The notes beneath the pieces were generated by a model, which saw only the letters and a program-made list of their open reading frames with translations, searched no databases and was not told where the DNA came from. 64,000 bases of DNA. Source: Sphaerolaimus hirsutus. Its lineage: Eukaryota; Nematoda; Chromadorea; Monhysterida; Sphaerolaimidae. The position numbers and the translations under genes were made by a program. Positions 1 through 12,421 of this stretch are shown one piece after another (the first letter of the stretch is position 1; each line of letters begins with the position of its first letter). The DNA lies in assembly GCA_964036195.1 (NCBI GenBank), contig OZ038455.1:8139855-8203854 (forward strand), given 5' to 3'.

Positions 1-124
1 TTTTACACTTGACTTTACACTCTACTTTACACTCTACTGGGCTTGGGACTAGCACGAGTGCTAAACCGAGAACCCATCCAACCGCAAAAACAACAAAAAA
101 AAACAAGCACACCAACGTTTGTAC
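1..124 (-). other. GART intron 6 (partial), with short TTTACACT direct repeats
   Basis: Sequence downstream of the last recognised GART exon. It opens with three copies of an ACTTTACACT-type 12-mer, related to the TTTACA/TGTAAA words that recur in the SHMT introns. Confidence 0.4.
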
Positions 125-2806
125 GGTTGAGCGCACGCGAGCATGATGTCGATGAGGGGGGACTTGAGCAGGGGCAGGATCACCTGCGTCTCCGGGTCGC
201 CCAGGCGCGCGTTGAACTCGAGAATGTTGATGCGGCCGTCGGCGCTCACCATCAGCCCCGCGTACAGCACCCCTGCGAAGAACAAACAGTACACGAATGC
301 GTGATTTGTTTGTTTTCAAGATTTTGGTTGAAAACCAGTGTGCGCAGGGCTATTTTGTGCAAATGTAACAAACTGAGCAAATGAATGCAAAATGAGGCAG
401 AAATGGTGCACTTTCTTTTAAAACATGACATTCGCATCCTGTATTTTAGAAAATATCATCAAACACCTCAGAAAAATCACTGTTTTGATTACACGCACTA
501 GTTTTCAACCAAAATTTCAAAAACTTATAAATTAGCTTTACCGTTTGAAAACCAGTGTGTGCAGAGCCCTCAATTTTCGTGATAGCCCCTCGTGCCGACA
601 TGAAACCACATTATATCCTAATATGAACAATGTTCGCCAAGTGGCTGCCGAGTTATAAACCAGCAAACATCAGCAAACCATTCCCCCCTAAAACGCCACC
701 CCAAAATTCCCCACAACCCTGACGTACCAGTGAAGGGGGCGCCCTCTAGCGCGAGCTGCCGCACGACCGTGTGCAACATGTGCTGCGCGCGCTGCATCTG
801 CGTCGGCTGCAGCAAGTGCGCGGGGGCGAAGGCGCCCATGCCGCCCGTGTTCGGCCCCCTGTCGCCCTCCAGCACCCGCTTGTGGTCGACCGCGGGGGGC
901 ACCAGCCGCACGCAGTGCCCGTCAGTGAAGCACTGCACCTGTAGGGGGGGAGGGTGGTGCGGATTGGGTGTACACGGTGCGGTTGACTTTGCAGTATCGG
1001 TACGGTACGGTAGTTTTATCATTATCATTATGACCTATATTTGGAATCTTTGTAAAAGCCAATTTTTGTAAATGGGGTCATGCGCACTAAGCTGTTATAT
1101 AAATCTAGAAAAACTCACAGAAACTTCGAAACCCTCGAGCAGCTCCTCCACCACGATCTCTGCGCCCGCCGCTCCAAATCGATTGTTCTGTTGATAATTG
1201 TTACCAATATTACATTTCCAAATTGGGTAGCACACGACGGTACAAAACGAATGATTAACTGTAGAACAACAATTTCGCTGGTGATTTAGAATTTATGTCC
1301 AAAATTTGAAACTTGGCAGCAGGGGTGAGAATTTTGAATTTGAAAACTCTCACAAAGGGTTGGGACGATATATCATATCAAATATAGAATATCGACTGTT
1401 CTTATTTTTATTGAGTATTGCAAATCTATATCAAAACTTTTGGCAAAATATCAAATATCGAAAACCATTTTCCTCCGCGAGTCACCCCCCCCCCCCATTT
1501 TTTCAACCGCCCCTACTAATCATCATCAGCTAATCAACCAACGGAAGGGTCAAAATCCTGGGGACCCCTAGTTCCAACCGCACTCACAGTGCGAGTCCCA
1601 CACACCCAAAAATTGGCAAAAAAATGACGGTCTAGTGTGAAAACGTACAGCCAGGATGTCTGCAGCTGCGAGTTTGGCCTGTTCCCTATTTTCAGCCACG
1701 ACGACCCCCTTGCCGCCGCACAAACCGCTCGCTTTTACCACCAGAGCTGGGAATGGCGCGCTGCACAAATGGAAGCTTTACAAGATTGTGTCTTGGTACA
1801 GGTTTGGTGTTGGGCTTTTTATTGTTTAAAAAAAATATTGGCTATTTTAGAGATTGTTGAGTGGGGACTAATTTTTAAAAGTCCTTCGGACAGATGTCCT
1901 TTGAAAGATTTTTTTAACAAACATCAAAACAATCCACAGTAGGTGCGCACCGCTGCGCCAATTTTGTATCCAGAAAACTATTTCCATGTAAAATCAAGAA
2001 ATCACACTGAATCCAGAATTAAAAAAAACGAACCGAAAAATTGTGAAAAAACATCTATACCTATCAATAAACTCGTGCGCCTTCTCCACATCCGTAAACA
2101 CTTCAAATCTGGCCGTGGGCAATCCGTGCCGCCTCATAAACTTTTTAGAGAAACTTTTCGACGCCTCAATTTGTGCCGCGGCGGCGCCAGGGCCGAAACA
2201 GGCGATTTTTGCTGCGCGAAGTTGGTCGCACAGACCACAAGCCAGCGGCAGTTCCGGTCCGACCACTACTAAATCGATGTCGTTCGAACGACACAAATTG
2301 ATCACTGATTGGGCGTCTGAGCCGTCCACTGCGAGGTTTTTTTTGGATGAATGAATTTTGGGTGTGGTTTTGTGATTTTAATTTGATTTAAATTAAATTT
2401 GAATTTTAATAATGATAATATTTGCTTTATTTTTGAGCAGGTTGTTTGGGTGAGGCGAGGATGTTTGGGCGTTTCATCTTTTATCCTTTGATGTGACACA
2501 TAACCGTAGATATCTAGGTATATTCTAAAAATAATAATAAATTCACAAAGTCAAAAATGGTGGATATTCAATACGAAGCAAGTACGTGCATCGTGTGACC
2601 CTAAAAACCTCAAATCCACCCACAATCGAAAGCAACTCACCGTGGGGCACATTGTGGCATTTGCGACAGCCGGCCGTACCTCCATTCCCCGGCGCCACGT
2701 AAACACCGCTGCACTTTTGGCTGCGTGCCAAGTGCCAGGCGATCGCATGCTCTCTGCCCCCGGCGCCGATCACCAGAACTCGATGCGTTCCCATTTCCGA
2801 TTGCAT
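125..2806 (-). CDS. GART: GART, N-terminal glycinamide ribonucleotide synthetase (GARS/purD) part; partial, six exons
   Basis: GARS joins phosphoribosylamine, glycine and ATP to make glycinamide ribonucleotide, step 2 of cytosolic de novo purine synthesis. Exons read on the minus strand: 2806-2641, 2328-2061, 1760-1649, 1187-1119, 938-728, 272-125. Each internal junction is GT-AG and keeps frame, giving about 324 residues. Visible family motifs, in order: VLVIGAGGREHAIAWHLA at the N-terminus, DLVVVGPELPLA, ASKSFSKKFMRRHGLPTARF, KASGLCGGKGVVVA (ATP-grasp loop), GAEIVVEELLEGFEVS, DHKRVLEGDRGPNTGGMGA and LEFNARLGDPETQ (metal and nucleotide site). The start is the ATG at 2806; a second ATG four codons later is also possible. 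The protein continues off the left edge, so the AIRS and GART domains of the animal trifunctional enzyme are not seen, and a stand-alone GARS cannot be excluded. The last donor (GTACAA at 124) is the weakest call. Confidence 0.93.
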
Positions 2807-3297
2807 TGTGTGGTTCCGCTCCTCGAATCGAACGATTATGCGCGGAAAACTGCGAGTGGTATTTGGGAAGAAATGGGAATGATATTTGAGCGACCTTTCG
2901 CCGCGGTGGAGATAAATTTTTTGCGTTGTAAAAATGCGCCGGCGCGGCACGATCAAAGGGGGGCGCGTTGCGCAACGGCGCCGCTGGCTGCAAAGCGCCC
3001 CGGGCGAGTGTTCGGGCGATTAAAAGTTGCAGATTACGGGGACGCTTCAAGCCTACACGCAAAAAGTCGCACAAAAGTCAGTCATTTCAAATTCATTCCT
3101 CAAACTCTACACGGAACTTCTTAGAATTTTACCACCTTGATAATCATGGCATCAGCTGCGCGCGAACAAAAAAGCATCTCAAATGCTTGAATGTTAATAA
3201 ACCGGTACAAATGGTTGAAAAGGTACGTACCGTCAATCCTCGAATAAACCTCCTTGAAAAACCTCTCCCCCTCAAATAACTCCCCTTTAAACTGATC
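2807..3297. other. GART 5' flank, no gene seen
   Basis: About 490 bases upstream of the GART start codon, GC-rich near the gene. It presumably holds the promoter and 5' UTR. I see no convincing TATA box and no second reading frame with gene-like features. It is bounded by a TA-flanked MITE. Confidence 0.5.
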
Positions 3298-3299
3298 TA

Positions 3300-3753
3300 C
3301 CGTATTTCCTCGAAATACCCCCGGGGGGTTTATTGTTTCAGAGTGAGAATTTTGAGGGGGGGTTAAACGAGGGGGGGGGGTATTTCGAGGGGGGGGGGGT
3401 TTATTTTTTCGCCAGAAATTTTTTGAAATCCCAGTACTAAAATGTAGTCTGAAACGTACGCAGACGTCGAAAAATGCAACAAAAATCGCCATTTATAAGA
3501 CTCTAAAGACATTTATACGTGTGTAGACGTACAAACACTGTTCTCACATAACAGAGTCATCGTTTTTAACGTGTATTCTGCATTGTCGGGATGACAAACC
3601 ACAGCCTTTGTCATTTACGTTCTCTATACACTAAATTTGGGGGGGGGGTATTTCGAGGGGGGGGTTCATAAGTTCATAGTGTCCATTTTGAGGGGGGGTA
3701 TTTCGAGGGGGGGGGGGTATTTCGAGGAGGGGGGGTATTTCGAGGAAATACGG
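3300..3753. mobile_element. MITE copy 1, TA target duplication
   Basis: Both ends carry the same inverted repeat, CCGTATTTCCTCGAAATACC on the left and its complement on the right, with C/G homopolymer tracts just inside. TA dinucleotides flank it at 3298-3299 and 3754-3755. It is 454 bp with no coding capacity. TA duplications are typical of Tc1/mariner-type elements, so this is probably a non-autonomous derivative. Two further copies lie at 7201 and 46221. Confidence 0.85.
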
Positions 3754-3755
3754 TA

Positions 3756-4587
3756 AATTAAAAACTAATTAACCTCATTTACACAGTAAATTGGTCATGC
3801 ATTTTATAGAAAATTCTGTTGGAAAAATGACTCCTCCCCTCGAATAACTCACTAGTCAAAAAGTTAATGAAAAATAACTCCCCTGGGGATCAATTCGAGG
3901 ATATACATTAGTTTTTTCTGTATTTCCCCAGAGGCATTAGGAAGGATCAATTTAAGCAGACGACTCGATTCAGACAGACTTATCTTCACCGTTACAAACG
4001 GTCGCTTCTGATTAAGCGAGTATTTAATGAATACCAAATATGTACTGTAACAGGTGAATTAATCAGTGCTTTCTACAATCTCATGCAAGCGAGACTGTAT
4101 TCAAACATGCCCATGTATCCAATTTTGCATCGGGACTTCCGCATGTAGATAAATACGCACGCAGCCATGGCAACAAAACAATGCGCTTTATCCACTATCA
4201 GCAAAACTCAAATCCACCTCCAAAAACTCTCACCTATTCCACACATTTTTATCAATAATACTAAATAAACATGAAGCGACACAAATTGAGTTCGGCGGCG
4301 GGGCGGCGGCGTCAATCAGTTGACTTAGATTCTTCGCAGCGGCAGTTGAGACGGCCGGGCGGCCAGATGCAGCGCGGCTACGTGATACGGCCGAACTTTC
4401 AGCAAAAGTGTGTCTTTGGTGCATTGCCGCTGAGCACGCTAGTTTACTACGCCAGTGGACTCAAGATTGAGTGCTCAGAAGTTGGCCCACGTCAACTGGT
4501 CTGTGTCAACTCAGGTTTCGGCATCTTCCAATGCACTTGCCGTAATATTTATGTTTCAACATTGCCGCTTGTGCATCAGGAGATCGC
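3756..4587. other. Intergenic, nothing recognised
   Basis: About 830 bases, AT-rich at first, with no open frame resembling a known protein. 3770-3930 contains decayed CCTCGAATAA-type words related to the neighbouring MITE. Confidence 0.4.
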
Positions 4588-5724
4588 TCTGCGACCAACG
4601 ATGGAAAAAACACAGAAATTGAACACAGAAACTCATTGAGTTTCTGTGTTTTTGTTTTACACAGAAACACGGAAACTGATAAATTTTGAAAAACTCAAAA
4701 CTCAAATGAGTTTTTTTTTGGAGAACACAGAAACACAGAAACACGGAAACACAGAAAAGTTTTTTTTGAGTTTTTGTGTTTTTTTTCAGCAAAGCGGTCG
4801 AATGCACATTAATTCAGTTATACTAAACAAGATAAGATAAGCATGTATAGTATGTAAATATGTACATAATGTATTCAAATTTTATAATGGTACAAAAAAG
4901 AAATTCAAGATGGCATGCACATCTCATGGTGGATTTGACAATTAAAGTTTTGACATTTAAGTATACCTTATTACCTCGAATTAACCCCCCTCAAAATGGA
5001 CTGGTGAAATATTAAGCCCCCCGCCCCCCTCAAAATAACCCCCTCCGGGATGATGTACATCATGTATCCAATGTACATGATGTATTTATTACTGCTAATT
5101 TGCATCGCAGCTACACATAGACTGTACTAGGTTGTGTAGCTATTTACATGTTTATTTCAAATATATCCTGTTTGTACGCATTTATAACCTGTTTTGGTTA
5201 CGTAAATGCCTACTATTTTCGATGATCCTTACAAAACTTTCTGATGAAATAATAAACCCCCATGGGGGTATTTCAAGGTAAATGGTAGTTGTAGTTCAAA
5301 TCAATTCCGAAGTCTTCCATACAGTGCACATCCATTGAAGAATTTTGGAGCACTGTGTAAATTGTCGTTTCTGGGCATTTTGTTGCTGCTGTTGTGATGT
5401 TGATGTCCTCATTGTGGACATTTTTATGGACTTTTTGACACTTGAATGAATACTCAGATGTTATGTGGGGTTAAAACATGTGTAAAACCAATATTTTATA
5501 AGAAAACCACTGTTTCCAGATCGAAATGCTGTAAATCGAAATTTTTTGGGGGAAAACTCAAATTTTTTGGGAAAAAACTCGAGTTTTTTAGAAAAAAACT
5601 AAAAAAATCGAGTTTTTATAAAAAACACAGAAATAAAAACAGAGTTACTCAAGTTTTTTTCGAGAAAAAAACTCAAAACACAGGTATTCATTTTTGAAAA
5701 ACTCAAAACTAGTGATGTAAAGGC

Positions 5725-6903
5725 ACCGGGGCCAACGATGGAAAAAACACAGAAATTGAACACAGAAACTCATTGAGTTTCTGTGTTTTTGTTTTACACA
5801 GAAACACGGAAACTCATAAATTTTGAAAAACTCAAAACTCAAATGAGTTTTTTTTTGGAGAACACAGAAACACAGAAACACGGAAACACAGAAAAGTTTT
5901 TTGAGTTTTTGTGTTTTTTTCAGCGAAGTGGTTGAATGCACATTAATTCAGTAAAACTAAACATAATAAGATAAGCATCTATAGTATGTAAATATGTACA
6001 TAATGTATTCATATTTTATAATGGTACAAAAAAGAAATTGAAGATGGCATGCACATCTCATGGTGGATTTGACAATTTAAGTTTCGACATTAGGGTATAC
6101 CTTATTACCTTGAATAAACCCCCCCTTGAATTAACTCCCCTCAAAATGGACTGGTGAAATAATAAGCCGCCCCCCTCGAAATACCCCCCTCCGGGATGAT
6201 GTACATCATGTATCCAATGTACATGATGTATTTATTACTGCTAATTTGCATCGCAGCTACACATAGACTGTACTAGGTTGTGTAGCTGACTACATGTTTA
6301 TTTCAAATATATCCTGTTTGTACGCATTTATAACCTGTTTTGGGTACGTAAATGCCTACTATTTTCTATGATCCTTACAAAACTTTCTGACGAAATAATA
6401 ATGCCCATGGGGGTATTTCAAAGTAATATGGTAGTTGTAGTTCAAATCAATTCCGTAGTTTTCCATACAGTGCACATCCATTGAAGAATTTTGGAGTACT
6501 GCGTAAATTGTCGTTTCTGGGCATTTTGTTGCTGGTGTTGTGATGTTGATGTCCTCATTGTGGACATTTTTAAGGACTTTTTGACACTTGAATGAATACA
6601 CAAATGTTTTGTGGGGTTAAAACAAGTGCAAAACCAATATTTTATAAGAAAACCACTGTTTCCAGATTGAAAGGCTGTAAATCAACATTTTTGGGGGGAA
6701 AACTCGAATTTTTTGGAAAAAAACTCGAGTTTTTTTTGAAAAAACTCAAAAACTCGAGTTTTTACAAAAAAACACAGAAATAAAAACAGAGTTACTCAAG
6801 TTTTTTTCAAGGAAAAAACTCAAAACACAGGTATTCATTTTTGAAAAACTCGAAACACAGAAAGTGTTTTTTTTTGGAGAACTTACCCATCGTTGACCGG
6901 GGC
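5725..6903. mobile_element. Element A', second copy of A, inserted into B
   Basis: CAACGATGG at 5733 and CCATCGTTG ending at 6895 are flanked by ACCGGGGC at 5725-5732 and 6896-6903, a perfect 8-bp duplication cut from element B sequence. Its body aligns with 4596-5709 plus 8293-8330 at an offset of about 1140 bases. It is therefore an independent insertion and not a tandem duplication. Confidence 0.87.
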
Positions 6904-7200
6904 ACCGGTGCCCCGGTGCTGGGCACCGAAGGGCACCAGCACCGGTGCTGGTGCGGTGCCATTGCAATCTTCAGGGGTGCCATGCCGGTGCCGGTGCCAT
7001 TTTTTTCAGAATAGCACCGGTGCCGGTGCGGTGCGGTGCCATTTTTTTGCCGGTGCCAAAGGTGCTAGCACCAGGGCCAAAGTAAAAGGCACCGGGAAAG
7101 GCACCGGCCAAGGCTTCATGTGCGGTGCAATTTTGTCCATAGTATGTGCTTATTCATATTTCAAAAAACAGCGATATATTTACCCAACCATTTTTGCCTA

Positions 7201-7661
7201 CCGTATTTCCTCGAAATACCCCCCGGGGGGTGATTGTTTCATAGTGGTCCCGAGAGGGGGGGGGGTTAAACGAGGGGGGGAGGTATTTCGAGGGGGGGGG
7301 TTATTATTTCACAAGAAAATTTTTGAAAACCAAGTACGAAACAGTCGTCTGAAACGTACGCAGACGTCGAAAAATGCAACAAAAACCGCCATTTATAAGG
7401 TTCTGTAGACTAATATTAGTATGTAGATGGTATGTACACTGTTCTAACGTGACACCGACATTGTTTTAACGTGTGTTCTGCAGTACACAGAACACAAACT
7501 GCAGTATTTGTCTTGTACGTTCCCTTTACACTCAATTTGGGGGGGGGTATTTCGAGGGGGGGGTGATTGTTTCATAGTGGTCCCGAGAGGGGGGGGGGGG
7601 GTCAAACGAGGGGGGGGGGGGGGGTATTTCGAGGGGGGGGGGGTATTTCGAGGAAATACGG
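7201..7661. mobile_element. MITE copy 2, TA target duplication, inside element B
   Basis: Same terminal repeats as the copy at 3300, flanked by TA at 7199-7200 and 7662-7663. It is 461 bp. The central words ACGTACGCAGACGTCG and AAAAATGCAACAAAAA are shared with copy 1, showing full-length relationship and not only shared ends. Confidence 0.87.
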
Positions 7662-8401
7662 TATTTTGTAAACCTCCCATCAGATGAATATACCTACTGT
7701 GAAATCCATTATACCCGATATGTGATCTGATGAGCGAATCGTAAATTTTGTTGAATTTTAAATCATTTTTATATTTTATATGTATTTATCTTACTTGTTT
7801 GTTCAAAATTTGTTGTCAGTTTATGACAGAGATAGTTCCATTCTCTGTACAGCAACGACTCCGATCAGTAGACAATAGTGGCTATGGACATTGCAGTGAA
7901 TTAAATATTTTATCTTTCATTTGTAATCACTGTAATTGCTTTATAAAAGTGATCGCCACATCATTCAGATCATTTTAAGTGCTCAACCATCAAAATCCGT
8001 TGAAAATTCATGGAAATATGCACTTCCAAAGGTCAGACCACTGAGAAACTGTCCGATATTTACTTCGGAAATTCCAGCCCGGTGCGGTGCCTTTCGGTGC
8101 TAGCACCGGCAACCCGCCGGTGCCCTTCGGTGCCGGTGCCATTTTTTCCAAAAGGCACCGGTGCCGGTGCGGTGCGGTGCCATTTTCTGGCCGGTGCCCC
8201 AGGGTGCCAGGTGCCCTTTCCATGCGTTGGCAAAGGTGCCGGTGCGGTGCGGTGCCATTTTTCCCGGTGCCTTTAACATCACTACTCAAAACACAGAAAG
8301 TGTTTTTTTTGGAGAACTTACCCATCGTTGTCTGCGACACGTGAAGCCGAAATCTGAGTTGACACAACCAGTTTACACATACGTGTCAACTAGGGTGTAG
8401 G

Positions 8402-8716
8402 TAGTGATGAGAAAAGCGCCAGAACTTTGGCGCCAAGCGCCAAAAGCGCCATGGCGTTTTTCCGACCCTTAGCGCCAAGCGCCAATGGCGCCAGAGCAAA
8501 ATGGCGCCAACCGCCATGGCGCTTTTCGCTTTGGCGCTAGCGCCAAGCGCCAGCGCCAGGCATTTTGTTCCTGGCGCTGGTAAAAAATAGCGCCAAAAGC
8601 GCCATTTCATGGGCATGGCGCCACTGCAAAATAGCGCCAAGGGCCAAAAGCGCCATGGCGCTTTTTGCTTTGGCACTAGCGCCAGGCGCCAGCGCCATGG
8701 CGCTTTTACATCACTA
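8402..8716. mobile_element. Element C: short hAT-like MITE rich in GGCGCC
   Basis: The ends TAGTGATGAGAAAAGCGCC and GGCGCTTTTACATCACTA are inverted repeats. The 315-bp body is almost wholly GGCGCC/TTGGCGC/GCCATGGC words. A clean 8-bp duplication is not visible (GGTGTAGG left, GGTTGGGT right), so the flank may have decayed. The TAGTGATG end is shared with element B and with the decayed copy at 62399. Confidence 0.7.
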
Positions 8717-9501
8717 GGTTGGGTCGCCATTTGAGTTTATGTAAAGGCAACCCCAAAATTCAACTCAATTACGTTGAATGCTAATTTCTGAGTACTCAAT
8801 TTTGAGTTTACTAGTGTTAGTGACTGGTGTCAGGACAAATTGAAATGAAACGAACAGATTTATTTGTAGTATACTCGATGGACCGCATGCTATGCATTTT
8901 TCTGAAGGAAACACTGCATCATGACGTCATCATTAACAAATTAAAAATAATTCCAGCAAAAAAAAAACGAAAAAACATGACAGGGGAAAAACATTCCTCG
9001 TTTGTACGCGACTCCGCCTTTTTTCTTTTACAATTACCTTTTACAATTTTCTTTTACTCCGACTCCGTACTTTTTCAATTACCTGAATCATCCACTGCAG
9101 ATCAACACTTCAAAACAGAAAAAACTTCTCTCGAATAAAAAAATGAACATTTTCTACATAGCTATGGGCATCGCTTGCATAGTTTTTTGGCATCTGGATA
9201 CCATAAAAATCAAATATCCCCAAAATTTTAGATTCAGACGACCCAGAGTGCAAGCCATAATGCATGAAGTTTTGGTTGAACAACTGCATGACAAAGTTTA
9301 CAATGCTGAACTGGTGCCGCAGTGGAACCAGCAGGTCAGACTGGCCATTGCTGACAGGCTCAAAAGTTGGTGATGCCTTGCACAAAGTCTGTGTATACTC
9401 GATTAGTCCCCCTCTGATAAAAATTGTTTCCCAGTCCCTACTTGAATAGAATAAATAGAATGGCGGGCTATCTCCAGATTTCAGATGCATTAACAGACTA
9501 G
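8717..9501. other. Intergenic, nothing recognised
   Basis: About 785 bases with short random open frames only. None has domain-like composition, consistent codon use or splice structure. Confidence 0.4.
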
Positions 9502-10025
9502 GTATCATGCATAGTTGTTAAAACGTATTTACTTTTACTCGATAAATACGTATACTCGAGTACAGAGTAAATACGTTTACGTTTCCTCCGAAAAAGTTCT
9601 GGTACTCGCTTTTATTTACGTATACTTTTTTAAAGTACTCGAGTACAGAAAACGTATTTTAGATCGTCTTTTATATAGGTTTTTAAAGGCATAGAAGGGA
9701 AAAAGGGAGAAAATAAGCGAAAAAATATGGGAAACTAGTCGAAAATGGCTTTAGAACCAAAAATATAGTCAAAAATCGCGTAATATAGGCAAAAAGTTAT
9801 GAAAATGACTCCTTTTGTGCGACATTTCTCGAAATTTTTTGGCGACATTTCTCAAAAGTACTCACGTTTACGTTTTCTGTGGAGAAAACTACGTTTACTC
9901 ACGTTTACTCATGAGCAACAGTAAAAAAATTTTCTTTACGTTTTCTGTACTCATGGGGTGAGTGAAAAATAAATACGTTACGTTTACGTATACTTTGAAA
10001 AAGTTCGGTACTTTTAACAACTCTG
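9502..10025. mobile_element. Element D: hAT-like repeat at the retrotransposon target
   Basis: The element runs from CATAGTTGTTAAAA (9510) to TTTTAACAACTCTG (10025), an imperfect 14-bp inverted repeat. The 8-mer GTATCATG precedes it at 9502-9509 and recurs at 39642-39649, on the far side of the retrotransposon, so the two GTATCATG copies were adjacent to D before that insertion. The body holds many ACGTATTTAC/CGTTTACG words and no ORF. Confidence 0.85.
10022..10025. repeat. Target-site duplication of the retrotransposon (left copy, TCTG)
   Basis: TCTG, the last four bases of element D, recurs at 39638-39641 directly after the other LTR. The duplication fixes the retrotransposon boundaries at 10026 and 39637. 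Confidence 0.88.
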
Positions 10026-10911
10026 TATAATTTAACGGACCCCCGGGTACTACAACCTTATCCTTATAGGCCAAATAGCAACACCTTGGACAATGTCCAC
10101 TTCCGTCAGAACTTTCAACGATGCGCTCATGCAGCTCATCCTGCCTAATTACGCCAAATGTACAGCACCTAACAGGGGACTTAGTTACCTTTTGCACGTG
10201 TGGAACGACAAACGATGGCAACATGCCAACATAATGATCGCACAATTCCGACAATTCAACAAGCGACATAATGTCCACTGGACGATCAACAATTGCCCTA
10301 CAAGCCCTACGCTTGGCGCGTGCGCGGGAATTCTGTCTGCCAAACTTCACCAGCTTGGTGCCTTTCGACCTAGCTACTCCGAAGGACGTAGGCTTCTGAG
10401 CTTTTCGGTCTACTTGGTTGCCACAGCTAACAAAGTCCGGTCGCGCAAATTGCAAAAGCTTGCGGCGAATGACGTGCGGCTGTAATTTCCCTCTCTTACC
10501 CACCAAATACCAAAGGTTTCTAGGCTGCACAACTTTCTTCAGCCTTTCAGCGGTCTTCTCAAAAACACCACAAATTCCGGGCTCAATAAAAGCTGGCTCC
10601 ATGATCAAGTGATCAAACAACCACTGCTGAGAAGCATCACAAATCACTTCACCATTGAGCAAAACAGAATCAATAACGAAATCACCGGCGCCCTGAACCT
10701 TTTCCGCATACGTGGCCCTTCGCTGAATTTGAAACACTTCCGACACGGGTTCAAAACTATCAAAAACAGGGCCCACTTCCAAATTATCAACCTCCCAGAA
10801 ACCTTCAGAACTTGGCGCATTCTCAGAAACAGAAACAAGACTCGCCCACGCTTCGAAAACCGACAATTGAACATCACTCGAATGCAAGCAGATAAAAGCA
10901 ACTTCCATCAT
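10026..10911 (-). pseudogene. 3'-LTR copy of the polyprotein N-terminus (295 codons)
   Basis: The same ATG and frame as the start of gag-pol, duplicated because the ORF begins in the LTR. The open frame runs on into flanking element D to 9895, so any product would carry an unrelated tail. The segment is basic in its middle (KFGRQNSRARAKRRACR) and Cys/His-rich near its end, with CC, HCPRCC and CDH groups that might bind zinc. I recognise no family. Confidence 0.6.
10367..10410 (-). other. Dispersed hairpin 1 (3' LTR, overlapping the LTR reading frame)
   Basis: Plus strand: GAAG, loop GACGTAGG, CTTC. AGCT/AGCT and GACC/GGTC flank it as outer arms. The CTTTT bulge is kept. Translated as QKPTSFG, in a different frame from the copies in the internal part. 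Confidence 0.75.
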
Positions 10912-12421
10912 GTTTCACAAATTAGAATAGAATTAATTAGATCCACTAGCTGGAATGAGCCGATAGATTAAGTAGAGAATTAGTTGCACCGGAGTAAACT
11001 TGAATTACACTAATTGGGTTTCTCGAATAACGTTGCAATTTAAAGTTTCCAAAGTGTTTAGATATTTCCAATTTACCTTTCCACTTTCCAAATCAGAGCA
11101 TTAACATAAAAATGACTAAATAACACTCAGGGTCATATAAGCTAAACCAGACAGGTGAGGATAGCAATACGGTACACTGGTAAGAGACCACACAAGACCA
11201 GGTACTTAAGTCCTAGCTTGGCACAGCACCACTATCAAAAGTAATCTACGACGACGTAGCACAACTGTTTGGGCCCTTACGAAAGCCTAGAGCGAGTCAA
11301 TAGGTGTACAGCCTACTTCAGCTTTTACTACGCCTAAAACAAGTCCACAGAGGTCCAGACGTACAGTAAGCATCACAGATGGTGGGTTCTCCCCATACAA
11401 CACCCTATCTTAGCTATACCGGCAGCTCCGTGTGGCCACTCCTGCCCCTGTGAACCTAAATGTCACCGTGCAGAGGGAAGAGAAGGCCTATGCCAGAGTT
11501 AGCAGAGAATGAATAACCAAGGGTAGGCTCATTTCAGCTGGTAAATCATTGACTTAGTAATTAGAAATTGAATTGGATAGACTGATGATAATCACTGGAT
11601 TGGGGCTCTCTTTTATGGGTTTGAAGTGCCCAAAACTGGTTTGCAGCTGGGCGGAGCCAACCAATCACGAAAGTGCATTCGAAAGTGTACCGAACATAAG
11701 TGACTTCAGCTGAACCAAGCCATGTACCACAAGGGTTACTTTTTTAATGGAACAAGGGGATGGTGACTTGACATTCAGGAACACCTTTCTTCTGGCACTC
11801 AGCCAGCTAATGAAACCAAACTTGGAACTGTGCCAAACTAGAAAGTACAATACCTACAGTAACCTACCGAATGTAACGCACAAACTAACAGCTTACAAGT
11901 GCCTAAACTGAGCGAGACTCTCCAAAACTAAACGTGATACCATTAGAAACATGCCAAGTAAATCCACAGCTACTCGAGAACGGCAAACAACTGCAAAAGG
12001 ACCAAAAACACAAAACAACCGTGTTTGCTCAAACGTGAGCTCGTCCAGGCCAGCGTACCAATCGACTAACGCGAAGTAAACACAAAGTGCAAAAGTGCAA
12101 ACACAGAAATACGTGCGAAACACAGAAATAAGTACGAACATAAAATTACAATCACAAACACATGCAATTATCACAAACTAAGGGGGTTAGGTGGGTAAAT
12201 AAGTGCACATAAATACAAATACATACACAATAAATCACATACCGCGGCACCTACCGCGCACCTACTCCCTAAACCTACTCCTACACCCTACAAAAATCAC
12301 AAAACTCCTCCCTGTGGCAGCAGTGGCTACGGGATATGTGCCAAACTACACACAAAAACTGCCCCCTTTTGGCATTCTTCCAACCTCCTTTACTAAATTT
12401 TAACCTAAGGCACATATCCCT

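Larger units (their letters stand above)
5702..8292. mobile_element. Element B: hAT-like, GGTGCC-rich, inserted in element A
   Basis: The ends are TAGTGATGTAAAGGCACCGG at 5710 and its near-complement (CCGGTGCCTTTAACATCACTA, interrupted here only for length: CCGGTGCC then TTTAACATCACTA) ending at 8284. The 8-mer CTCAAAAC is duplicated at 5702-5709 and 8285-8292. TAGTGATG ends are common in hAT elements. The interior is dense in GGCACC/GGTGCC words (6896-7110 and 8070-8275), so single strands could fold extensively. It contains A' and MITE copy 2. No coding capacity is seen. Confidence 0.85.
4588..8338. mobile_element. Element A: hAT-like non-autonomous transposon with nested insertions
   Basis: Termini CAACGATGG (4596) and CCATCGTTG (ending 8330) are flanked by the identical 8-mer TCTGCGAC at 4588-4595 and 8331-8338. 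An 8-bp target duplication is the hAT signature. Removing inserted element B leaves about 1.15 kb, matching the second copy A' at 5733-6895 (1163 bp). The body has CACAGAAACTC palindromes, A/T tracts and AAATAACCCCC-like words, and no transposase. Confidence 0.85.

Noticed and set aside
4596..6895. Tandem duplication of a 1.14-kb unit
   Set aside because: Both copies have terminal CAACGATGG/CCATCGTTG and separate 8-bp target duplications, so they are two insertions.
8010..8730. Open frames of Gly/Ala/Pro-rich text at 8010-8367 and 8386-8730
   Set aside because: They arise from GGTGCC and GGCGCC words in transposon interiors.
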